Of a stretch of DNA of 64,000 bases, positions 34,816-45,000 are shown one piece after another (the first letter of the stretch is position 1; every line of letters starts with the position of its first letter). The notes under the pieces were generated by a model. It ran no database searches and was not told the origin of the DNA. It was given only the letters and a program-made list of their open reading frames with translations. This DNA is from Ctenosaura bakeri (lineage: Eukaryota > Chordata > Lepidosauria > Squamata > Iguanidae): positions 372,001 through 436,000 of the forward strand of contig CAOLHI010001314.1 of the NCBI GenBank assembly GCA_948474755.1. Reading direction: 5' to 3'. A program made the position numbers and the translations under genes.

Positions 34816-35330
34816 TACTGTCCTCCCTCTATATTCACAGGTTTGACTTTGGTGAATTTAAATATTAGCAAGGTGCACATGTGCTTCCTCCCTTTCTCCA
34901 CCTCCCAGTCTCTTGTCTTTTGTTCACATACACATGCCTTCCTCCTGCATGGCCAGGCAATAGGCAAGTGAATGGGAGGGAGAAGTCCCATGTGCAGAAA
35001 AGGAAGGTGTGCATGAACCTCCCCCCATTCTCCCCCCTCCCATTCGCCTACCTTTTACCCAAGCGGGTGGAAGAAAGACGCATGTGCCCAGGAAAAACAA
35101 AAAAGAATGGGGGAGGCGCACATGTCCCCTCCCATTCACTTGCCTTTTGCCCAGGCGCATGGAAGGAAGGCATGTGGGCCCAGGCAAAAGGCAAGGGAAT
35201 GGGAGAGGAGAACCCCAGAAAGGAATGGAGAAGCACTCACTCAGTCAGGGAGAGTAATCCATGGTTTTTGGGGTTTTTTTTTACTTTCACAAGGATCCCA
35301 AACCCTCACAAAAGTGGAGAGGCCACTGTA
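34816..35330. mobile_element. Tigger-like element with GC-rich interior
   Basis: TA plus CTGTCCTCCCTCTATATTC on the left, and the inverted 'gtggagaggccactg' plus TA on the right. The interior repeats 'ccattcncttgccttttgcc' units in both orientations, creating long but spurious ORFs on both strands. Confidence 0.68.
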
Positions 35331-36000
35331 CCACAATTTCTACTGCAGCTTCAAGAGAAGGGAATGCATATGTGAATACATTTTCATAAAAAAAAATGAA
35401 TAAACAGAAGCACTGCCCACAGAAATCCATCATATGAGGAACCCTTCTTCCTGACATGCTGGTTTTACATGTGGAAGAGATTTTATTTTTTATAGAAAGG
35501 CAAACTGTGAGCAAACAAATGAAATAAAACAAAAAGTTGTGTGGAAGTGAGAATACTAGAACTCTTCTTCCCAACACACAGGTATTCTATCTGCATAAGT
35601 CTGCAGCTGTCCACCTGTTCCTTTTCTATGAAGGAGTATTAGTTCATAAATCCCTTTACCTGAAGTAAAAACAGCCTTAATTTAAACTGAATGCCACCAC
35701 AGAGCTGTTAACAGCCTTCCACAAACATAATGGACTACAACTCTCATAACCGGGACAATAGTAAATGTAGTCCAGAATTTCTGAGGGGACTGCCAGGGCC
35801 AATTGTGCAGGGCCAATTTAAACCATGTATATTTGTCCATTATTCAAAGAAGCTCAGGGTGACTAACTAAATTAAGCCCATTAAAAAAATAAAAAAAAAT
35901 TAGAATGACAACCTTCTACTTAAAATATCTATACCAATAAGAGAAAAAGAGGGGGAGACATAACATATGCACATGGCCTCCCCAATAGCTCTGAGGCTAT

Positions 36001-36206
36001 GGCCATTTCCGCACTGCACTGTTATAGCACTATCATTCCACTTTCAATATCCTATGGAATCCTGGAGTTTACAGTTTAGGGAGGGGCCTTTAGAATTCTT
36101 AGAGGGCTCTTTGACCTCAGTAAACTACAAACCCCAGAATTCCAAAGGAAGTTGCCATGTTAGTTACAGCGGAACCACAGCGCTATAACTGTGCCGTGTG
36201 AAAGGA
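36001..36206. mobile_element. Palindromic MITE copy (GGCCATTTCCGCAC family)
   Basis: It starts GGCCATTTCCGCACTGCACT and ends with a degenerate inverted copy (agcgctataactgtgccgtg). The middle shares 'gtttagggaggggcctttag' with its relatives. Confidence 0.7.
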
Positions 36207-36261
36207 CTTCTAAACTTAGCAAGGATACTAAGGGACAGACATTTCAGGATTATTTTTTGAT

Positions 36262-36477
36262 CCTGTTGCTCTGTGCCTTCAAGTGACTGTCAACATGCTG
36301 CAGCCCTTCCACATGGTTTTCTTGGCAAGCTTTTTCCAGAGATGGTTTCCCATTGTCTTCCTCTGACGCTGAGAAACTGGGGCTTGTCCAAGGACATCCA
36401 ATGGTCTTCCATGGCTGAGTGCAGATTCAAATCCTGGTCTCCTGCAGTTCAGCACTCAAACCACTATACCAAACTGG
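36262..36477 (-). repeat. tRNA-derived SINE (Sauria type), host of a MITE insertion
   Basis: In reverse orientation, the 3' tail 'tgccttcaagtgactgtc' precedes the body (gagatggtttcccattg, ttcctctgacgctgagaaac) and the tRNA-like head (aatcctggtctcctgcag ... aaccactatacc). The head is interrupted at ACTGG by the MITE at 36478-37055. Confidence 0.72.
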
Positions 36478-37055
36478 GGCCATTTCTGCACTACACTGTT
36501 ATATAGTCAGCCCTCCACATTTGCAGGTTTCATTTTTGCGGATTTGATTATGCATGGATTATTTGCTGTCACCTCTGCTGCCTCCCTATGCCATTTTTAA
36601 TAGGGACTGCAAGCCTCGTGAGACTGAGAAACTGCAAATGAGGCTTGTAATGCCCTATTAAAAATGGTGTGGGGCAGCAGTGGAGGTGGCGGTAAGCCCT
36701 ACCAGCCACTCACTTCTGCCTTGTGAAGGAACCCTGATGCCTCAAAGGAATCCATGGTGAGTTGAACATGGTGATCATACTTTGTGTGTTAAACATGGTT
36801 TGGGGAGGGCTTAGACTTATTCACATTTTTTTTCAGGCCCTGTGCCCCTAACCCTAGCGAATGTGGAGGGATGACTGTAGTGCTATTGTTCCACTTTCAA
36901 CATCCTATGGAATCCTGGGGTTTGCAGTTTAGGGAATGTCATTTGTAATTCTCAGCCAAAGAGCTCTTTGGCCTCAGTAAACTACAAACCCCAGGACTCC
37001 ACAGGATGTTGAAAGTGGAATAACAGGACTATAACAGTGAAGTGCAGAAATGGCC
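36478..37055. mobile_element. Palindromic MITE split by a Tigger-like element
   Basis: The left arm GGCCATTTCTGCACTACACT ends at ..GTTATA, and the right part resumes tgctattgttccactttcaa and ends GTGCAGAAATGGCC. The Tigger-like copy 36504-36879 sits between them. TGG flanks both outer ends, a possible 3-bp target duplication. Confidence 0.78.
36504..36879. mobile_element. Tigger-like element nested in a MITE
   Basis: TA plus GTCAGCCCTCCACATTTGC on the left; the inverted 'gcgaatgtggagggatgactg' type end plus TA on the right. The TA duplication restores the MITE sequence GTTATA|GTGCTATT when removed. Confidence 0.8.
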
Positions 37056-37449
37056 TGGATCTTTATTTCAATGAAAATCTGTATTACCATTTCAAAACAC
37101 TAGGCGTCCCGTCTATTTTAGAGACCAGGCTGGAGGCGTCCCTGGGAGAGTCACTTGTTCGCAGGACTTCTATGACTACCTCTGCCTGTGGTTTCTCTCC
37201 ACAGAAGTCTTCAAAACGGGGAAGGGGGAGCTATGAAAGCAAATACAAATAGAGGGGAGGAGAAAAGGGTGGGAGAAAAGGAAAGTCAGGGAGAAAAGGA
37301 CTGGGGGGACAAGGAAGCGTGGAGGGGGGGCAAATTAGAGCCTGCTATAACATGCACAGACCTAAAACTTCGCCTACTTAAGGCTGTAAAAAAAAAAAAA
37401 AGTGCAGGGCAATAAAAAGAGAGCCAGCTTGGTGCAGGCTTTAGACTGT

Positions 37450-37912
37450 GGCTATTTCTGCACTTACATTGTTGTAGTACTAATATCCCCTTTTTAACAT
37501 CCTGTGGAATTCTGGGGTTTGTAGTTTACTGAGGCCCAAGAGCTCTCTGGCTGAGAATTCTTAAATGTCCCCCCCTAAACTAAAAGTGGAATAACAACAC
37601 TATGGCCATTTCCACACTAGACTGTTATAGCGCTATGATTCCACTTGCAACATCCTATGGAATCCCGGCCGGCCCCTCCCGAAGCTGCAAACCCCAGGAT
37701 TCCATAGGATGTTGCAAGTGGAATCATAGCGCTATAACAGTCTAGTGCGGAAATGGCCAATAACAGTGTAATCCTGGGCTTTGCAGTTTAGGGAGGGGCC
37801 TTCAGAATTCTCAGCCAGAGAGCTCTTGGGCCACAGGAAACTACACATCCCAGCATTCCGCGGGAGGTTGAAAGGGGAATCATAAGCACTTATAAAAGTG
37901 CAGAAATAGGCC
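37450..37912. mobile_element. Cluster of overlapping palindromic MITE copies inside a SINE
   Basis: A degenerate copy (37450-37603) begins GGCTATTTCTGCAC. The second part (37759-37912) lacks its left end and finishes GTGCAGAAATAGGCC. Between them lies the near-perfect copy at 37604-37758. Confidence 0.68.
37604..37758. mobile_element. Near-perfect 155-bp palindromic MITE
   Basis: Two 62-base arms beginning GGCCATTTCC differ from perfect inverted repeats at one position only (CA versus CG, consistent with CpG decay), around a 31-base spacer rich in C and G. This is the youngest-looking copy of the family in the window, and it lies about 500 bases from the ANKS3/DNAAF8 promoter. Confidence 0.9.
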
Positions 37913-38435
37913 GTGATCTGGGGGGAGATTCAGGTTCTCCTCCCAGCTAAAGCCGCGGGCGGCCCCGTCGCTCTTTCTCTCAGCCTGGCCTACCTCGCAG
38001 GGCTGTGGTGAAGATAGAACGGAGAGTAGGACGAGAGTTTTATGTACTTCTTGGAGCTCACAGGAATTCGGTTAGTTCATGAAACTACTAAATTAAAAGA
38101 AAAAAACGAATAAATAGTACTCAGAACCAGAACTCTTTAGAGGAACGCCGGCACCACAGAGGGATCACCCTCACCGCTACCTCGGCGGTGCCAGACAACC
38201 AAGGCCCGGCGTTGGGGTTTACCTGGGAAGAGAAGCGCAAAAGAGAAGGAAACTCCCGGGGATCTCAACCGCCCGCCGGTCCCAGTCCTCTCAGACCGAC
38301 CTTCCCTTTCACACGACGGTTCGAGCTTCACACAACTTTACCTCAGACGAGCCCAACCTCGTCGCCGGAAACGTCCGACAACACCGCTGAGGGGAGAGCC
38401 AATCAGGAGCGGCAGGAGGCCGCGCGCGCTCTGGC

Positions 38436-38441
38436 CACGTG
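38436..38441. promoter_or_regulatory. E-box CACGTG with CLEAR/USF-like flanks
   Basis: The context GGCCACGTGACC matches USF/TFE-type E-boxes and lies on the ANKS3 side of the promoter, beside the CCAAT box at 38399-38403. Confidence 0.4.
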
Positions 38442-39019
38442 ACCGCGGCCGCTGGAAACGCTACGGCCGAGCTCTCGCGGCTCAGAGACTCTGCAGGGAA
38501 TCCAGGATTGCCCCGCCTCCTCGACCGCCGCCAATCCCGTCTTGGCTCCGCCTCCCGAGACAACTTAACCAATTAGCGCTCGGGAAGGTACAGGTCTCGG
38601 CAGGGCGAAGGAGGCGTGAAGGGAGTGAGAGAAATGGAAAGGAAAGATGTAAATAAAAATTTTACCGTTGCTCCCTTCTTTCGCACTTACACGTTTATAG
38701 TCGTGGAACGTATTTTTTTTCCGTAAGTTTCAAAGCGGAACAGAGGACCCGACCGCTGCGGTGGTAGTTTATTAGCTGCCAGGACCTGCGAAGTGGGCGG
38801 GGCGAAAACCGGAGTATGTTTGCCGTTTGAAGCGAGGTGCGTGGGGAGAGCGGGACGGCCGGAGGGAGGTTAAGCAGCGCTTCGCCGGGCGGTTGCGTCA
38901 TCTCTAGGAGGGAAAGGATAATACAGCGGGGGGGGGAGGACATACGAGTGGTTTGGCTTCACCTTGAAGTAACGGCGGCGAAGTGGGGAAGCAAGCGGGG
39001 AGGGGGCCGGGAGCGTCTG

Positions 39020-39033
39020 GTTGGCATGGCAAC
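39020..39033. promoter_or_regulatory. RFX X-box-like palindrome
   Basis: GTTGGCATGGCAAC differs by one base from the RFX consensus palindrome GTTGCCATGGCAAC, with the ATGGCAAC half intact. RFX factors drive ciliary genes and both neighbours are cilium-linked. Confidence 0.62.
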
Positions 39034-39073
39034 GGCAGAGCCGGTACCCGCCCTTTAGGTGGGCGTGGCTTGG

Positions 39074-39081
39074 TGACGTCA
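39074..39081. promoter_or_regulatory. CRE palindrome TGACGTCA
   Basis: A full 8-base cAMP response element consensus inside the CpG-rich promoter, 13 bases after a GGGCGTGGC GC-type box. Binding by CREB/ATF is inferred. Confidence 0.55.
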
Positions 39082-39309
39082 TGTTGCCTTGGTCTCCAGA
39101 GTTTCCCCCTTGCGCCACCTAGTGGAGGAAGCCCAGAACTACCGACCGTGGGAGTCATCTGATGCCCTCCCAATTTTTAAAAACCTCGAATGTTAAAAAT
39201 CAAAAATGTTAGAATGAACATTATTTTCTAAAGGAGTCTGGAATTAAGAATATGACAGAAAATGGAGGGAGGGGGGAGGCAGTCACAAAGAAAAACTTGA
39301 TTTTTATAG

Positions 39310-39675
39310 GATTTGCAGATTTACCCCAGTTTTGCTCCAGGACTTTATTTTCTCATAGGTGATACTTGTTAGAAAGATTTGAGATCCCGTGTCTCTAATT
39401 TCCCCAAACTTCCTTGTCTGGCACCTGTAACTTTCCCCCACATTCCCCAATCCAATCTGTATTCCGCGTTGTTAACCGAGGTTCGGTTTCTGAAAGAAGA
39501 TGCTGCCCTCCTCCTTGCTACTAGGCCTCGTCTCCATATCAGCCAGCCAGGCCCAAGAGCTCTCTGGCTGAGAATTCTAAAGGCACCTCCCTAAACTGCA
39601 AACCCAAAGATTCCCTAGAATCTTCTCATATGAGGTCTTCAGGCCGGACACAGACAAGCAAACTTTGACTTTTAT
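39310..39675. repeat. About 400-bp dispersed repeat, copy 1
   Basis: Shares long blocks with 43385-43815: 'ttctcataggtgatacttgt', 'agatttgagatcccgtgtct', 'cctgtaactttcccccacat', 'ctgagaattctaaagg' and 'caaactttgacttttat'. The class is unresolved; its middle is related to the palindromic MITE interior. Confidence 0.65.
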
Positions 39676-39850
39676 ATATTTTTATTTATTTATTTATTTA
39701 TTTGTATCCCGCCTCTCCATATGGATCGAGGTGGCAAACAGCTTACAAATAGCATGTATTTCGAAACATTTCTATACATGCCCCCAACAAGCTGGGTACT
39801 CATTTTACCGACCTGCAAAAGGATGGAAGGCTGAGTCAACCTTGGATTGA
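39675..39850 (-). repeat. LINE 3' end in reverse orientation with (TTTA)n
   Basis: A TTTA microsatellite is followed by 'tttgtatcccgcctctccat', the inverted form of the standard reptile LINE tail (agccgccttgag ... gggataaaaataaa). It joins the preceding repeat directly. Confidence 0.5.
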
Positions 39851-40018
39851 CATCTATATATTAGATGTGAAGAGGTCTAACCTAGTTTCATTGGCATGTT
39901 TGTCTGCCGGCACACCTAGTTTTTTTCCTTGTACCTGGGCGGAGGGGATTTTCCTGAAGCAACTGATTTGGCTCCATACAATGCAGGGATGGGCGGATCT
40001 CAAAGGAAGAAACTTTGA

Positions 40019-40217
40019 GCCTTTCTGCACTACGCTGTTATAGTGCTATTATTCCACTTTTAACATCCTGTAGAATTCTGGGGTTTGTAGTTTACCGAGG
40101 CCAAAGAGCTCCCTGGTTGAGAATTCTAAATGCCACTTCCAAAACTGCAAACCCCAGGATTCCATAGGTGGTTGAAAGTGGAATGATAGCAGTGTAACAG
40201 TGTAGTGCAGAAAGGCC
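40019..40217. mobile_element. Palindromic MITE copy
   Basis: Left end GCCTTTCTGCACTACGCTGT, right end inverted (agtgtagtgcagaaaggcc), with the family's central 'gagaattctaaatgccactt' and 'gcaaaccccaggattccata' blocks. Confidence 0.75.
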
Positions 40218-40242
40218 CTTTGTGGCTGTAATGGAGAATTAG

Positions 40243-40440
40243 GGCCTTTCCACACTACATGTAATAGTGCTATTATTCTACTTTCAGCATCTGATGGAAT
40301 CTTGGGTTTGCATTTAAGGAGGGGCTTTTAGAATTCTCAGCCAGAGAGCTCTTTGGCCTCAGGAAACTACAAACCCCAGAATTCCACAGGATGTTGAAAG
40401 TGGAATAATAGCCCTTTAACAGTGTAGTGTGGAAATGGCC
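40243..40440. mobile_element. Palindromic MITE copy
   Basis: Left end GGCCTTTCCACACTACATGT, right end inverted (acagtgtagtgtggaaatgg). It lies 26 bases from the previous copy. Confidence 0.78.
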
Positions 40441-40848
40441 TAATTTTTATTGCCTTCTACTACTTGTCACTTTTCTGCCTCTCTTTGTTGAGGAGAGGAG
40501 TTCGGTGGGGTCTGAACTTTTTGGCTACTTAAACACTCAATAACATTGCAAATAAACAAGATGCAACCTGTGACTTCCAACAATATACTTTTCTTCTCTT
40601 GTATGATTTTTGTACCATTTTCACCTTATGAAGATAGGAGTGAGCTTCAAAAATTTTAAGTTTTTTTTTAAAATGCATCTTCTGGTAGCCTAATAGAGGG
40701 ATCATCAATAGGTATTTTGGATTTTATGTGGAAGCAATGTTTTAGATTAAATCTGGGGTCAATGAGTCATGTTTTAGTATCATTGAAGTCAATGACAGAA
40801 GTGAATTTGAATCCCTTTAACTTCAATAGAACTAAATAATGTGTGCTT

Positions 40849-41027
40849 TGAACATTGGTCTACAACCCCTGGAGACCAAGTTTGATTCTCCATTCAACCG
40901 TGGAAACCCACTGGAGGACCTTGGGGACATCATGTGTTCTCAGCCCCAGAAAAACCCGTGATAGATTCGCCTTGGGGTCACCATAAGTTGGAAATGACTT
41001 GAAGACACCCAACAGCAACAAAAACCA
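40849..41027 (+). repeat. tRNA-derived SINE (Sauria type)
   Basis: Carries 'ctggagaccaagtttgattc', 'ccgtggaaacccactgg', 'ggggtcaccataagttgg' and 'aaatgacttgaagacaccca' plus a CAACAGCAAC tail. Lies in the leader intron of DNAAF8. Confidence 0.75.
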
Positions 41028-41431
41028 TCCTGACCAGATTAGTCTATGTCCAGCCATGGCTGAGGGCATTGTGGGTACGTAATTAAGGAAGTAGGTAGCA
41101 CATACTTCTGTCCACTCAGTTGAAGGGTCTGGGGTCTCTGTTGGCAAGGCAGTAGAGCGGCTGCTCAGGTAAGTCTGGTGCCAATTACGTCCCCGAGGCC
41201 TTGATCTTGGCATGGCCCTAAACAGATCTGAGGCCCTGATGAGCACCCAGATTGGTGGCTGAATATATGTATAGATAATCAATTGTACATATCCATGATG
41301 TCACTGTCAGGAAAAACAGAGGGGCAACTATATGCTGTAGTATGCATCCACTACCGTTGCTGAAATATTACTGATCAAGCTACAGGACTGTTAATGTGTT
41401 TTTAATTTATTCAAGACACTAGTACCCTATT

Positions 41432-41640
41432 CTTGTAAAGGGCTAAATACTCTAAAGGCATTAGATCCTGTCTGATTTTGGAAGCTAAGCGAAGTCAGCC
41501 CTGGTTAGTACTTGGATGTTTGACTACCAATGAACACCAGGTGTTGTAGGCTGTGTTTCGGAGGAAGAAATTGGCAAAATCACCTCAATATTCATTGCAT
41601 AAGAAAACCCTATGAAATTCATGCGGACACCATAAGTTAA
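41432..41640 (+). repeat. 5S rRNA-derived SINE
   Basis: The blocks 'gtctgattttggaagctaag', 'tcagccctggttagtacttg' and 'ccaggtgttgtaggctgtg' closely follow 5S rRNA. The 3' part 'gaaaaccctatgaaattcat' is typical of these SINEs. Confidence 0.82.
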
Positions 41641-41840
41641 CCCTGTTCTTCCTGCAAGGAAGTCAGAGAAACGTATATGCCATTATCCATATTCTAACAG
41701 TGAAACTGCCTCACACAGGGGTAAGATGAGACACCGAGAACTGAGATGATTCAAATGTAGGATTCCCTGATTGTGGACTTTCTGCTCTTTATGCAGACAT
41801 GCCTGTTTTGTGGTTACTCTACCTTTTTCTTTTTCTTTAG

Positions 41841-42016
41841 TGTTGTGTCCTGGAGCTCGGCTGAATAGTTTGCACACACCACTTCCAATGGCATCAGAGG
41901 ATCAGAACAAGGAAAAAGAGCCCCCCTTTGACCTGGTAACAACTCCTTTCCAATGGGGGACAGTCCTCTCTGCAATTAAAGATCAGATTCCCTCAATGGA
42001 CTCCGATATATTCGCA
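41841..42016 (+). CDS. DNAAF8: DNAAF8 first coding exon
   Basis: After the acceptor tttctttag there are 47 UTR bases, then ATG at 41888 begins MASEDQNKEKEPPFDLVTTP. It ends SMDSDIFA in phase 0; donor gtaagt. Confidence 0.93.
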
Positions 42017-45000
42017 GTAAGTCCTGTTCTCCATTTTCGGTTCTCTTGGTCTTTTAACAATTTGTGTAATCCCTCAAAGTCATAAAGTAGCTTTCTCAAG
42101 CCTTGTACCCTCCAGATGTGTCGGGGTACCATCATTGCAGCCAGCACTGTTCATGACAATTCCCATTGTCCCCAACTAACATGGCCATTGATCATGCCAT
42201 AGCGATGGGAATTGTGGCACAATATCTGGAGAGCACGAGGTTGGAAAAGACTGATGCAGAGATTTGTCAGATTCTTAGAAAAGGAGTTTGCAATTTCAGA
42301 ATGTTTTATTATGCACAGCCAAAATAAAAGAGTATATGGGGATTCAAAATGAGGCCAGATATTGTGGATGTTAGCATAAACAGAGCATGGCTTAGCATAA
42401 ACAGTGTTAACTACATATTCAATCTTATTCTGTGGCATGTACGGTCATCTTTATTTTTTTAGGTTTATTGTATTGTTTCAGCCCCCTAAAAAAATAGTTT
42501 AGCACTATATATGCTCACAAAGAAGTAAGTGTGTTCAAGTTTGCAACTTCATATCAAGACTAAAAGGGATGACTGGATCCCAGCCGGAAATACAGTCATC
42601 CCTCCACATTTGCTAGGGTTAGGGGCACAGAACCTCTGTGAAAGTAGAAAAACCATGAATAACTCTAAGCCCTCCCAAACCGTATTTAACACACACAAAA
42701 AGTATGATCACCATATTCAACCCACCATGGATTCCTTTGAGGCATCAGGGTGCCTTTTCAAGGCACAAGTGGGTGGCTGGTGGGGCTCACTGCATCCTCT
42801 ACTGCTGCCCCACACCGTTTTTAAGAGGGACTTACAAGCCCCGTTTGCAATTTCTCAGCCTCACGAGGCTTGCAGTCCCTATGAAAAATGGCACAGGGAG
42901 GAGGCAGAGGTGAAAGCAAATAATCCATGAATAATCAAATCCACAAAAGTGAAAGCCACAAATGTGGAAGGCTGACTGTAATTTCATTCCATTTTTTTCT
43001 ATCACTGATAGTCTGATGGTGATGAAGATGAGGAGCTTTTCATCTTCCAGCGAGATCAATCCAACCTAATTCCTGACTTGTCAGAGGAACTAGAAGACCT
43101 TCCTGTAGAAGAAGCATATTTGCAGGTCATTGATTTTATCCAGTCACTGGTTTGATTCTCAGTGGTAATATGTTCATTTGGCCCAATGGTGAAAAATGGA
43201 AGGAAAAAGAGGAAGTGGAACAGATACATTTAAAATGAGCAAAAACTCTTCATATTGCATATTGATCTTCCAGGTTTGAGAAGTGTGAAGACTGTTTGCC
43301 TAACTTATACTGTGTTCACTCAAGATCTTGGCAGTATTTCTGAACCTGCAACAACCCCAATTTTCCTTATTTATTACTAGCGTATATACCTGGCATTGCC
43401 CAGGATTTTATCTTCTCATAGGTAATACTTGTTAGTAAGATTTGAGATCCTGTGTCTCTAATTCCTCAAACTGTCTTGTCCATTACCTGTAACTTTCCCC
43501 CATATTCTGCAATCCAATCTGTATTCAGAGGTATTAACATACAGAGGTTGAGTTCCTGGGGGAAATACACTGCCTTCTTCCTTGCTGCTAGGCCTCATCT
43601 CCATAGCAACCGGCCTATTCAGGACAGACACAGTTGACTGAGACCTAAGAGTTCTCTGGCTGAGAATTCTAAAGGTCCCTCCGTAAACTGCAAACCCCAG
43701 GATTCCATAAAATCTTCTTAGGCAGCCAATCGTATGAAGTCTTCCCCTGACACAGCCAATCATATGAGGTCTTCACCTGACACAGACATACAAACTTTGA
43801 CTTTTATGTATTAGATGATTGTCATTTTTGCAATTCTTAACCTGCCATCATATTCTGAGTCTCTCATTCAGTCTTTCTCATTTAGAATATTCATGATTAA
43901 GATATTCTTTTTTGTTACTAAAAGGTACCACTGTTTTTTTCTGTATCTTTAGAAGACCTTTTCATTCATGAGACATTCAGCAGAGGCCCAGAATGTAGAT
44001 CAAGGAGCTCCAGCTTCTCAGAAAGACAGGAGCGTCTCCCAGTCTGTGTCAGTGGGACATGTGTTACCAGGCAGTGATTGTTTTGGTGTTCTGGCTGAAG
44101 AAAGGCCAAGCCAGCAAGTCATGGATGCTTCAGAATTCCCCACAAATGAACAGAAACCTGGAAAGGATGTTAAGAAAGATATGGATATTCTGGGATCACC
44201 TTCTGATACATTATCATCTGTGGAAAAGGCACCCTTTCTGATATTAAGCAGCGACATGAAAGAACGAAGGAAGCTGATAGAAACAAAAATACTCTCCAAG
44301 GCAACATTGGGATTCCCTTCAGGAGATATAGGTCATTCACAACCAAAAAGTAATAACAATTTTGAAAGAATGGCAAAGACAGAAAGAGAGCTGGGAAGCA
44401 TTTCAGCTGAACACCCTAGAGAGTTGACACTGCTTGGCTTCAAGGTATGCATGGTAATATCATTTTCTTTTCTTCTTTGAAACAACATCTCTGTGTTCTC
44501 TTTTCTTTGTAGTCAGCGGCTGACAACAGGCAGGAGATCTTTTGCCATCAGTGGAGAGGAAGGTCCAAATATGCAGAATATTAATAGACCTTTTTAGGTT
44601 GAACATTAAATTGTTCAGACAGACAAAGATTGAAGACTGGACAGTGATGAAGGAATGGCAGAGCTGCTGTTCTTGTGATGACCACACTTATCCTGCAGCT
44701 GTCTCTACTGATGAGAGTTTTCAGGATTTTGGGGGCTTCTCTTTGATCAGAAATATCAGCAGGGGGAATATATATGAATAAATAAACAGGCAACAATGGC
44801 TCTGTCATGTTGGCTCTCTTCTACTCTCTTCCAGACTCCCACAGATTGCAGCTAACAGACAAGCTGAGACCAAGAGAACATGAAGTGTTCTCTTCATTAA
44901 ACCTAGCAAAGTAATCTTATGTTCCAAAATGCCAAGCAGATAGAAGGATGTTGCTGCTCCTTTGGTGCGTTTGAGCGTGGGACTATGGCTCTGGAGACCA

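Larger units (their letters stand above)
37418..38060 (+). repeat. tRNA-derived SINE split by a MITE cluster
   Basis: The SINE head 'agagccagcttggtgcagg...ttagactgtg' (37418-37450) is continued after the MITE block by 'gtgatctggggg' and 'agattcaggttctcctccca', then 'ctcagcctggcctacctcgc' and 'agggctgtggtgaagata' (37913-38060). A GTG trinucleotide occurs on both sides of the inserted block. Confidence 0.65.
38150..39130. promoter_or_regulatory. CpG-rich bidirectional promoter of ANKS3 (-) and DNAAF8 (+)
   Basis: The region is dense in CpG compared with its surroundings and lies between the two divergent genes. It carries CCAAT boxes (38399-38403, 38531-38535, 38569-38573), an E-box CACGTG (38436-38441), a GC box GGGCGGGGC (38795-38803), an RFX-like palindrome (39020-39033) and a CRE TGACGTCA (39074-39081). 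Minus-strand donors CTGAG|GTAAAG (exon end 38342) and CCCAG|GTAAAC (exon end 38223) could end ANKS3 5' UTR exons. A plus-strand donor GCGAG|GTGCGT (exon end 38836) could end the DNAAF8 leader exon, which joins the acceptor at 41841. Start sites are inferred. Confidence 0.8.

Noticed and set aside
34881..35577. ORFs up to 164 codons on both strands
   Set aside because: Interior of a Tigger-like element with inverted GC-rich subrepeats; no family resemblance.
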